Of a stretch of DNA of 64,000 nt, positions 25,386 to 35,747 are shown in pieces. Numbering within the stretch: position 1 is the first letter of the stretch; every line of letters starts with the position of its first letter. Made by a program: the position numbers and the translations under genes. Origin of the DNA: Sthenelais limicola (lineage: Eukaryota > Annelida > Polychaeta > Phyllodocida > Sigalionidae); NCBI GenBank assembly GCA_942159475.1, contig OW804095.1:54712773-54776772 (forward strand), read 5' to 3'. Under the pieces are notes generated by a model, which was given only the letters and a program-made list of their open reading frames with translations, searched no databases and had not been told where the DNA came from.

Positions 25386-25749
25386 ACACACAAATCACAA
25401 CAGCCCAACAATGCTTCAACAAAAACATATAGCCCATATGTCCCAAATAAATGTCCAACTCATCACCAATTGTATTGTATTGTAATAGCATTGTATAAAG
25501 ATTGTGTTAGCACCAGTCCACCATCATAGCACTAGAATTAGATAAACTAGAACCAGTGTGAGTCAGTAGTTAGACACAGTAGTGGACAGAAAACCATGGA
25601 ATTCAGCAATGAATATATACCCGTGAGCCCATGTCTAGGTTAAAATTGATTTGCGAAATGACTATGTATCTTCATTGTACTTGACTACTTGTGAAATGAT
25701 TTTACTTATTGATTTCCTGTATAAACATTCTAAATAAAAAAAAAATGTA

Positions 25750-28550
25750 AAAACAATTATTTGTGATTATCACTTAAGGCTCTATACCATGTAAATTTAT
25801 GCAACTGCAATTAAAGAATCGGCAGGATCACTGTAACCCATGTTGTATATCAGAGGTATATCCCAGTAACACATTTGGGTATCACGGTAACTCAAGAGGG
25901 CTTTTGTGGATTTCTATGCTTAAATATTGCCATTGTCATTTCTTGATGATACTCTGTTTAAACACCCTAAATTAAAAATATATAAGTGCATGCTGTGTTC
26001 TGTTCAATACTTAACTAACACCAACAAGGACCCCCAAATATTCTCAATTTTTCATCTGGTGATGAATTGAATTATAGGACTAAAATCTAGTGATAGCCGC
26101 ATGTACAGGCCTATAAAATGAGTATAACTCATTATTTTGGGTGAGGTTTCCTTTCATGTTTTCCACTTTTTACAGAAAAGAAAAGACTTGAAGATGACCC
26201 AATAATGTTTACATTTAGCAATTAATAGCAAACTTTCCCATGAAAGAAAAAAAGTTATTCATATCAGAAATATGGATGTTTCTTCGTCATGTTAGGGCAG
26301 CTCATATTTCCTTTATATATGTCTAAAATCTACAAGCGTGAAGGGAGCTATATATATTTGAATGTGTATCACGTTGGTATCGCTGTAATTGCAATCTATG
26401 CATTTCATGTATTTTGAAGCCCAGTAGTTTAATGACATTCTTGATGCTTGAGCTGCTTCAACATAAAATTACTGATTCTCAGTTTAGTGTGGTTCTGCTG
26501 GCTTAGTTACTACCAAAAGTACTGATAATTACACTATTTCCCCCTATCTGGGTCTTTTTATTCAGTCTGTCAACACAACATCCTCTCCGAGGCAGGTAAC
26601 ACTAATCTTACATCTTGCCCTCTCCATCTTTCTGTTTTGTGAAACACTGTCTATGCATGCACATGTATGTTATAAACTATTTTTTTCACAAAAACAATAA
26701 TAAAAACTGATATTGACTAGTAATCTACATTTGACTTATGTTTTCTTGTTCGTGTAACCTTAACATAGGTTTTCATCTACCAGGATTGGCTGACAAGTTA
26801 ACAAGCTGTGAGCACCATCTTGAAATGTGACCAGATCAATTATTATATATTTCATACTACACTATTCATAATTGTGGAAACACATTTCACTTTAGGCAAA
26901 AAATAATAATCAAAATCCTAAACCTAACACCTTTTTGACAACATAGTTTCCAAACTCAAGAATTAATCAAGTATCCCAGTTGTCTTCACATCCTCTTTGT
27001 TTTCCCTCCGACAAAAAAGTGCTATTTTCGCGATATAATTCACCATTTTATCCATTCTTGCTGAATCAAAAATAGTGTTAGGTAATTAAATACATGTCCT
27101 CAATTAAAAAAACACCTTGATTGTATAATGAATCTATAAAGCATTAAGAACATAATCATCTGTTTTATTTCTAAAGAAATAGGAATGTTCTATTCTTGTA
27201 TCAGATAGCACTCACAATTAAGTATAATGTAGAGTTTGTGCCTGCAATTTGCAGTGCACGCCTGGAATCTGGAGGTTACTGTAATTCCAATGGTTGCTCA
27301 CACGCAGCACCACCACATCCCTCCAGAGGGCAGGCCTAGCTGGGACTTCACAGATCAAATGGAGAACGTTGATCCACACACTCCATGGGACCAGGAGAAG
27401 GACCACAGCCACCTGGACCGCTTAGGACCACTCGGACCGCTTAGGACCATTAGGACGAACACAACGAAATATACAACGAAACGAAATATAGACTACGGCT
27501 CCCTGGTCTGCTCAGTCATTGTCGCACTTATTTTCCTACAAACGTCTGCATCCAGTACCATGAATAGCCAGCAAAATAATACAACAATACCTTAGTCAAG
27601 TCAAATTAAGCGAAACGCACAACAGTCAATGACAACTTTCGTTCAACTTTTGTCAACGCTAGTGTGAATGGGGAAACCATATCGGCCGATTGACCGATTT
27701 CACAGCGTGCAGACTATGTAATGTTCCATGCAGCTTTACATACTTTCCCAGACTGCACTACCCGGCTCTGCTTGAGCCTTCCTGTGAGACACTTCCGGCT
27801 TATACATAGCCTACACACACAGACTTTCAGTGTTATTCTCAGGATGTATTGCTGTCATATTCAAGGTAGAAACTCCGCGATTATTCCATTAAAAAGCTAA
27901 CGAAATATAGATTCTTCTGCTAAAATCTAAATGTCTGCAGGTGGCTGATGGCGGAGCCATAAAGTCAACTGCAGACCTCGGCAAAATGCCTGACAACTTG
28001 TGTGCCAGTATAGGAAGAGCCGGGAGTTTCCCAGCTGGTTTGCGAGGGCCGTTCTGGCGGCCGTTTTTGCGACGATCCTTGATTCTTAAATATAAAAACA
28101 ATATTAGGCGATCAGATCTGGTAAAATATAACCAATTTCCTTCCCCCGAAATAAATATAGCCTATAGTATAGGTCTTCCTCGCTATGGTTAACTTTCTGG
28201 ACCGTCGGCACCCTCCGCTTCTTCCCTGGAAGAAGTCAAAATGACTCTATTTACAATCAAAACTGGTGCGCAGACAGACTAGCATACAACAAATTATTTC
28301 ACCTCTGGAATGGAGTGCCCATAGACTTTGTATAGGCTTGTTATATACGAGTGAGCGGGAAGAAATATGCTTCATTCGTCCCTAGGGGAGAAATAGATGA
28401 CCCAGTTTATCCTTCTGCATTTTCATTGGTTATTTCATTGGTTCATTGTGTTTCTCTCGCAACAAGTTACTGTAATTAAAAGCCATATAATATGCATGTA
28501 TCAATATATATACTATCCATCTATATATCTAGGATGTCTAAGAGGTCAAA
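25750..28550. other. Intergenic stretch
   Basis: No recognisable gene. Open frames at 27236-27595 and 27941-28192 show no family motif. The first contains a small duplicated GGACCGCTTAGGACCA motif (about 27415-27455). The rest is AT-rich DNA. Confidence 0.55.
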
Positions 28551-28558
28551 TAAATCTC

Positions 28559-28708
28559 GAACTAACCTTAGTTATGTATTTCCGATCGTTCTTCACCTCG
28601 TTTCTGGCAAGGGAAACCCTCAGGTCTACGCCACGCTCCGACCCCTCGGGTTTCCCCCGCCTCCAACTCGGTGAAGAACGATCGGAAATACATAACTAAG
28701 GTTAGTTC
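28559..28708. mobile_element. Perfect-arm foldback element, 150 bp
   Basis: The 39-bp arms at 28559-28597 and 28670-28708 are exact reverse complements (left arm begins GAACTAACCTTAGTTATGTA). Inside the 72-base loop a second pair, GGGAAACCC (28611-28619) and GGGTTTCCC (28648-28656), also matches. Perfect arms imply recent origin or strong conversion. No target-site duplication is evident. A hairpin RNA gene is an alternative to a MITE. Confidence 0.85.
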
Positions 28709-29791
28709 TGTCTATATACTCTATACAGCCCACATATTTATCCAGTCGTTTTCAATATTTTCCCCAGTGAGAATTTGTATGAACACCTGTAATACTTCTT
28801 TTAATGTCTTGGCTACACCTTAGTTTACTCTGATTTTCGATTACGTATTCAACACTTACACAGTCTGTAATAATATATTGGGTGTTATAAGGTAGGCATG
28901 CAATGGCCGCCATGCTTCATCCTCCTTGCTCAACCCTTAGTTCGTCCCACTCACACCAGGGTGCGCCAGCTCTCTCCCACATTAAATGTGCGAGGAGGCA
29001 GGGCAGTCACCAAAACAAATACATTTCGAATCATATCAATAGCTGGGCGGGTGGGTGGTAGTCATTGAAAATGAGAAAAGCAAGCCATACATATAGAAGT
29101 AAATAGCCAAAGACTTCTCCTGAATCAACCTGTATACTAGCGGCCACACTTTCCCTGGATACCTCTGGATGAAAGACAAGGCTATTCATGGTCTTGTCCA
29201 CTGCTGATCCTGTACAAGACCCTGATGACCAGCAGCTACTGGTTTGCCCCCTTGTCGTATAACAAGGGATTTTCTCTGACTCTTCCTCTCTGTCAACTAA
29301 CACTTGCAGTATTTATTGTACTCAGATGAATAAAGACAGCTTAACGTTATCCTGTGTATTCATTATACCTTCCTAACCATATTATCCTATCCTTATTATA
29401 TTGGGCTCACTACAAATGTAAACAGAAAACATTTTTGTGTCATAAAGTTGAATTTTGGCTGTAAACTTGGTAAATCATGCATTGGTTGCAATGACTACCA
29501 CAAAAGGTAACAAAGTATTGAGGTTCTAAAGAATGATGTTTTATTTCTGGAATAGGTATAATATGATATAACCTAGATCGGGTACAGCAAGGAAACTGGA
29601 GAACAATGGTGTGACAGTCCCTCATATAAGGCCTAAGGAACTATGCCTGATTAACCCTACCTGTGATTGGCCAGGTCCAGGTCAGCCAATGGGCGACCTT
29701 GACCTGCTCAGTTGGGAAGGGACTGCCGTAGACGTAACATGACATGTATTGAAAAATCAAAATTTAGTAAGCTAGTATAGGTATGTACACA

Positions 29792-30177
29792 TTTATTATA
29801 CACGCTTTGCTCTGAAAACAACGTATCTAGAGTGATTTACACATAGTGCGTATTTCACTAGTGATTTATGTGAGGTTGTCATGGCAACCAATCTGGTTTT
29901 TGTACTAAGATTACTGCTAAATATAAATTTATGACTTGATTTGTTTCTATTTTCATGATTGAAAGCATGTATAATAAATCTGTTAACTAACTCGTTGATT
30001 TCAGTCGCTTAGAATATTGCACTCGTTGCTATGCAACTCGTGCAATATTCACGCTCCTTCAACCAACTTGTTAGTTAATCTGTATATATGACACCATGAG
30101 GTATAACAATACACACTGTGCATAACTCACTCACTCTAGATACGTTGTTCCCAGAGCAATATGCATCTATAATAAAC
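29792..30177. mobile_element. MITE with TTTATTATA ends (copy C)
   Basis: Left end TTTATTATACACGCTTTGCT and right end GCATCTATAATAAA are inverted repeats, and the pairing continues through CTGAAAACAACGTATCTAGA over about 60 bp. Inside lies a second palindrome (GTTAACTAACTCGTTG with CAACTTGTTAGTTAA) and an X-box-like GTTGTCATGGCAAC at 29875-29888. Part of the inner palindrome recurs near 57780-57850. It shares terminal motifs with the elements at 39855 and 63539. Confidence 0.8.
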
Positions 30178-30479
30178 AATAAATCACAGGTAGATACCCA
30201 ATTACCACTGTGGCGACACCTGCGAAAGGAATTACGTATAAATTTACATGATGGCAGAAGGCTAGTTTTTCAGTTGGATAAACACAGTTAAATTTAGACT
30301 GTTCAAGGGCATTATTTGTGACTGCCATATATTGTCCATGACGGTTTAGCCTTTATTACACACACGATCCGTTGAAAGGTGCAGTTCGGGAATGTGGTTG
30401 ATCCAAAATGTACCCCCAGCTAAACAAATTAGATCTACTTCAGAATGATCAAATTATGATAATTCCAGTGTGTAATACA

Positions 30480-30984
30480 CGCGGCCCCCCCCCCCCCCCC
30501 GCCCCCCTCAGGGCTAAAAAGTGTATTCTCTTCTGTTCCCAATTTCGCGGAGAAAGGGGTCATTTTTCACGACCAAACACGGAGGGCGAAATCCGAAATA
30601 AGGGTACCAATTTGCAGCTGAACTCCGCGAAATGCTGAAAAAGGGGATGTATTTTTGCAAGTAAAAACACAATTATTCCATCATGGACATGTATTATAAC
30701 CTGGTATGGTATTAAGTTATACAAGACTCCTTGAAATCATAAAAAGGGGTCTTTTTTAGCTTCAGATTGTCCGCGTTTTGCCACAAAAAGGGGGGGTAAA
30801 ATGGGTATCATGTTAAGCAAGACTCCTTGAAATCATAAAAAGGGGTCTTTTTTAGCATCAAATTTTCCGCGTTTTGCCACAAAAAGGGGGGGTAAAATGC
30901 CTTGAAAATTCACGGAAAGGGGGTACTTTTCAAAGGCTGGAACACAAGAGACTACACTTTTTAGCCCTGAGTGGGGGGGCCGGG
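30480..30984. mobile_element. hAT-like MITE with 8-bp target-site duplication
   Basis: GTAATACA occurs directly on both sides (30472-30479 and 30985-30992). The termini are inverted repeats: CGGCCCCCC with CTCAGGGCTAAAAAGTGTA on the left, and TACACTTTTTAGCCCTGAG with GGGGGGGCCGGG on the right. The interior holds two tandem copies, about 95 bp each, of a GACTCCTTGAAATCATAAAA unit (from about 30722 and 30820). It encodes nothing. An 8-bp duplication is characteristic of hAT transposases. Confidence 0.85.
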
Positions 30985-30992
30985 GTAATACA

Positions 30993-33627
30993 TAGCAAAT
31001 GGCCCTCTATTTGGGTTCGTACTGATCCAGATGGTGAGTGGCACCAGGATAGACTATCATCACAACTAAGAACTCTTAAATGAACTAGGATATTATAGTG
31101 TTTGGCGGATAATGAAACTTTAGGCTACCGTATTTAAAAAGGCTTCGCTGACCGCCACCCACCGCCACATCACAGCCATGCCCATGTTGCCAGCCCCGTG
31201 GCCGTCTACATGGGACGCCGAGTAACATTTGGAAGGGGTGATCCCATTGGCTGAGAGCCTAGCTGAAGGTTGATGTAATGCGCCCTGTGATTGGTCGATT
31301 TTTTCCCGTGTATATACCCGAATGGTACCGAGGGTTACTTGTTTGTTGGTCGTTCGCCATGTGTTGGTAGCCTACTCGGGAAGAAGCTGTGAGCAATAGG
31401 GGTCGGGGAATCGGTTATTTCTCAGATATTATACCAGAAAGACCTTGTTGTATTGGAGGTAACCCACGTCTATGCATTTTCCCTAGGCCTGGAGACATTG
31501 TTTGGGTCGATTGGAAGCGGGGAAATACGAGTTTCACACGATCGAACGAGAATCGAGTTATTAGCTGGTAGTGCTAAATAAAGGGGGCGTGGTTAAAATC
31601 TTAAGCGGTATGACCTATAGGCCATAAATATGGCCACTTTTGACGCCTTGTCATCAAGACAGTAAAAAAACGGAAATTTGCTATAATTATTTCACCGTTG
31701 AAAGTGATCAATATGCTTAACATCGAACATGGACATTTCTAGCTTCTAACTAGTTACAGCGTTTCCAGGCCAATTATGATTTCATGGTAGAAGTCCAATC
31801 TATTTAATCAGATCCAACATTTTCTTCTGATGTGTATAGCCCTGGTAATAGTTTCCTATCTAACTTCATATGCTGTTGTATTTCGACATTGTTTAGTTGG
31901 GACTAGAATTCTGTAGCTATTTAAGAGTTAGGAGCGAATGACACTTACAGGACGTGTCTATATGTACACATTTTTCATGCATCATTTATGTATCATATTG
32001 GCCCAGGTGATGAAGTGGTATGCGGAAGCTGTGCAATTATGCAACAACTATGCAACGCAGTTACAATATTGATTAGCACATGAGAGAGTTAACATTTTTT
32101 ATACATTTACTCAATACATTGGGGAAGAGAGTGCGAGAAGTTAACAGATCGTTACTGTTTAAGTAGTTACTCAAATCGGTGAGCATGTACCCTTTATATA
32201 ATATTCAAGCCCCTTTCTGTTTTCGCTTTGAGGTTGAATGATTGTATTTCTCTAATTGCTGTCTGGTATATACATACCGGTACACGATTGATACTATCAG
32301 ACATATACATAAGTACTACGTTTTATATCAACGTTAAATTCATAGGTTTACCAGAACTTGTAGTAGAATATGAACGTTGGTTTATTGCCGTATAAAGACG
32401 GTGTATACCAGGTGTAATAGGTAATGGCAAGTTAAGTTTGGGTGCGCGAGGTATTTGAATAGGCCTACCTGAATGGATTACAATCAGGTAATCCCTTCAC
32501 GGTAATTGGCAGGTGCAGTGCGACCAATAGAAATACAGTATGTCAGTAATGAGCTAGCCTTCATAGGGGTAGAAGATCTTGGAGAGTATGAACGTTGGTT
32601 TATTGCCGTATTAAGATGGTGTGTACCAGGTGTATTAGGTAATGGCAAGTCACCTGAATGGATTACCATCAACATCAAAGAAAAATCGTCGTTCTAAAAT
32701 GATCCTGCCTTATAAACTATATATGACACAACGAGGTATAACATATATTCAGATCTGAGGGCGCCAACAACTGGTCCTAGTATGCATGTAACATGCAATA
32801 AAGGATTGGAAAAACTGATGATGTCTGCATGGTACATTAATTGATTTTACTTTTGCTGTGGAATTGAACATGCCCAAACCTCACACCCTCCCCTTTCCGT
32901 TTCTCTGCTCCCCCTTCTTGTATGATGGCCAGTGAGTTGTATAAATACATAATTATCTGGGAATTGTTCTTATGAGTAATTTCCGGTCATTGTGGCGGGA
33001 GGCTGGGTGCTCCGACGTCGCACATTCACGTCATCTACGTCAGACCTTCAAGTCATCCCAGACGTCAGCTCACTCCATTCTTTCTCAATAGCATCGGGAA
33101 AATTGTGATCCCGCCCAACCCCCTTCTTAACATCTCTCACGAAGGAACATTTATTGGACTTAATTGTCGTCGGACTCTCCTCAAGTATATTGACACTTCT
33201 AGGCCTACCAAACTCTACTGAATATATAGGCTATATATAAAATGAAGAAATAAAGCACTTAGATAAAATCTCTGTCTTCCGTTTTATAATGATGTAATAT
33301 AAGCGCGTGTTTGATTGTTTTAGTGTTTAGACGACTATAAATTTACTTTCTTTGTTGAATAGCCTCGTCCCTGTCATCTCATGAACATTGAAATTTGTTA
33401 TAGCTGATGTCTGATGTTTTAAAAAGAACTCGACCGACTTATCTTCAATCGAATGTGTGGAAATTGCGGTTAACTTAACGGTATCGAAGTGACAGGGGAA
33501 ACGATATTTCCAATCAGTATAGAAAAAATAGATACAAGAAAAATCCAAAATTGCGCCCAGGAGCTGGGGTGCCTAACCTTGTATTTATATAACTTATAAG
33601 TACATGTCTTCAATCTGTAAAGGTTTT
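30993..33627. other. Intergenic stretch with promoter-like and repeated segments
   Basis: No family is recognised. At 31225-31400 two CCAAT-type boxes (CCCATTGGCT, GTGATTGGTC) and GTATATAC precede a 60-codon open frame (31389-31571). At 32345-32430 and 32575-32650 a coding-like unit is repeated. The rest shows no structure. Confidence 0.5.
32345..32694 (+). pseudogene. Unidentified repeated coding-like segment
   Basis: Two direct repeats of about 70 bp read in the same frame sense as EYERWFIAV, then PGV(I/L)GNGK. The first copy has an in-frame stop after WFIAV. The second is open as 32506-32697, with EYERWFIAVLRWCVPGVLGN followed by GKSPEWITINI. The pattern suggests a degraded protein-coding repeat or mobile-element remnant. 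I do not recognise the family. Confidence 0.35.
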
Positions 33628-33873
33628 ATACATGGGTAAGATTTTCAGAGAATGTACAATTCACCTTCACCAATCCTCTCAAATAACTCAACTTTCAGAC
33701 GAAAATAAACTTCAAATTACAGTTCAACCTAACCAAACAGATTGCTAGAATCAATGCAAAGCCGAATATACTCGAATTTACCTAGTATTGGACAAATTGC
33801 AGCGTAATTTAGCTGAATTTACTGAATGTGTACAGCTGCCAATTGTACATTTTCTAAAAATCTGACCCATATA
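33628..33873. mobile_element. Short TIR element, about 245 bp
   Basis: The ends TATACATGGGTAAGATTTTC and GAAAATGTACAATT... face their inverted counterparts at 33840-33873 (AATTGTACATTTTCTAAAAA, TCTGACCCATATA) over about 34 bp with few mismatches. The interior is non-coding. It is a MITE with no clear target duplication. Confidence 0.7.
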
Positions 33874-34991
33874 CCATTAACATGGATTATAGGCATGCAA
33901 CATGAATAAACCATCGGTCGCATATGTAGGCCTATGTTTTCAGTTATCCTTGAAAACAATGCATATCCAGACACACTTAGCTACACTTATATAAGAATCC
34001 ATATTATATTTCTGACCTATTGATGGTAGCCTACTGTTCATGATAATATTGATAGAACTGTCCCAGTAAGACCATACAAAAAGGCGAATGTCATGCTGTC
34101 AGGTGTTCTCAAGGGATGTTCAAGCTCTATACTGAACTGTAATGTTCTATAGGATATAAGACCTGTTGCATAATATATTGAAAATATAGGGTTTTGGTAC
34201 GGTCCGTCAACTGACAGAGCGAAGGTAGAGCAAAATCAAAATGTGGAGCATACACATTTTACAGCGCTACATGAGCGCTACATGAGCGTAGGTAGGCCTA
34301 CCTATTCGGGCATGGGTCTATGTGTAGACTACATACACATACATGCATGTGCTGCTCTGTACGCAGGCCCTTGCACCAGAAATGCTGTTACCTCAGGCCA
34401 TCGACATGAATCTGCTGTTCTCGCGGCTGAGGTGAAACAATTAACGCTCACTGTGTATACTATATTAAAAGAAACATTTGTTTTTACAAATAAAGCTAAT
34501 TATAGCAGGAACACACGTCTTTCTAACATGAAAACCCAGATAAAGTTCATTTCTCTTGTTTAAAACAACTAATTTTTTTATTTTTTTTTATTTTTTTTAC
34601 GAAATAGACATATTTTTCAGTTCCTAGTTTCCTAATTATCATCATTATTATAAGACTTTTATTCAATAAAACATGTTACATTTCTGTTAATGTCATACTG
34701 AAGCGGAATGTTCCCTCTCAATGTACAATTACGCTGAGGTCTTCCCGGTTTCCCTTCAGAAATAATATAGAAGGATAATATAGACATACGTCAATGACAC
34801 AATTAGATACAATTCATATTAATAACACTATGAGTATGATTCGGCTCGCTTTATATTGAAAGGATGCGGTTGGCGGTTATGGCAGTCTTCTATAGTCCGA
34901 GAGTTATATGTTTTTTGCCATTAATATACCCGTCTAAAGTCTTTGTAGTTTTATGTTGTCGTATCTTGTTTTATGAGTCCAGGATAGATAA

Positions 34992-35747
34992 GTGACCCGC
35001 CAAGCAGAAAGGTACCTTCCCGCAGGAGTTATAGTTCCTGGCATTCCCGCTAGGAGTCACATCATATTCATGACGTCACTGTCACAAATGTTTATATTAG
35101 TAATTGTGTTATGTAACATTACGTAACATTGTGTAACCTCATTATCTATCTAATTATCACCCATTAATTATAATATCTCATTATTAAATTCGCTAATTAT
35201 ACTTAGCTATCCAGTACTGTGCAAGTCTACTTATTCATGCTAAGCCATAGGTATTACGTAAGGGCTCCGCCCCCTACTCTTTCCCACATCCTGTAGGAAC
35301 ATATGTACAGATGCTAGATCATTAAATCAGTTGCTTAGTTCTTCTCACGAAGACCACACGTTCGTTTGCTATTCTTCCATTCATACCTTAACACATTGAA
35401 TGTCTGTAACTTCACTAATTGTTGGAGTATCAACAAAATTCTTTCACTTTTATAATGCTCATTTCCCCTTCTGTACATCCCTGTCATTTTAAAAACGATT
35501 TGTTTAATATTTATTTTTTGTACATATGATGTGTCACAAGAAAATGAGTCACTCCCCCAACCTATTTGAGATTATCTACTGAAAACTGACATAACTTTAC
35601 AAAAAAGCCCACATCTTGGAAAATTCTTGGAATTTTCAACTATTTTTTTTCGGTTATTGACTCAGGAGGACATGCAGATTCAGAAACTATAATAAACCCA
35701 AATTCGAAAATTTGGCCCTGGAGTCCCCTTTCTGCTTGGCTGGTCAC
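34992..35747. mobile_element. TIR element GTGACCCGCCAAGCAGAAAG, 756 bp
   Basis: The left end GTGACCCGCCAAGCAGAAAG and the reverse complement of the right end differ at one position in the first 21. The interior contains the interspersed segment 35107-35292, which recurs at 14965-15148. No transposase frame exists, so it is a non-autonomous DNA transposon. The target duplication is not obvious. Confidence 0.75.
35107..35292 (-). repeat. Interspersed repeat, copy 2 of 2
   Basis: Reverse-complement match to 14965-15148, including TTATGTAACATTACGTAACA, TAATTATCACCCATTAATTA and AAGGGCTCCGCCCCCTACTC. It is nested within the TIR element spanning 34992-35747. Confidence 0.85.

Larger units (their letters stand above)
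24244..25745 (+). mobile_element. Truncated, decayed non-LTR (CR1/Jockey-like) retrotransposon
   Basis: The 3' half of a LINE reverse transcriptase can be followed through several frames. [17 protein letters not shown] comes first. After a frameshift come a [15 protein letters not shown] box and the catalytic LYADDTVIY. Then LEAWCPRNKLTINATKTKV, FKYLGTTLDQ, LERIQSRAVRIIT and finally LGAKLWNNLPPN before a stop at about 25207. At least three frameshifts and the missing endonuclease and 5' part make it inactive. The 3' UTR holds an iterated motif (25210-25385), a TTGTATTGTATTG run near 25470 and AATAAA followed by A at 25733-25745, the probable element end. Confidence 0.85.

Noticed and set aside
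27236..27595. 119-codon open frame with a hydrophobic C-terminal segment
   Set aside because: No ATG start, no family motif, and a duplicated GGACCGCTTAGGACCA element inside; insufficient support for a gene.
28390..28699. 100-codon frame through the perfect hairpin
   Set aside because: It crosses both hairpin arms and is explained by the inverted repeat; no protein family is evident.
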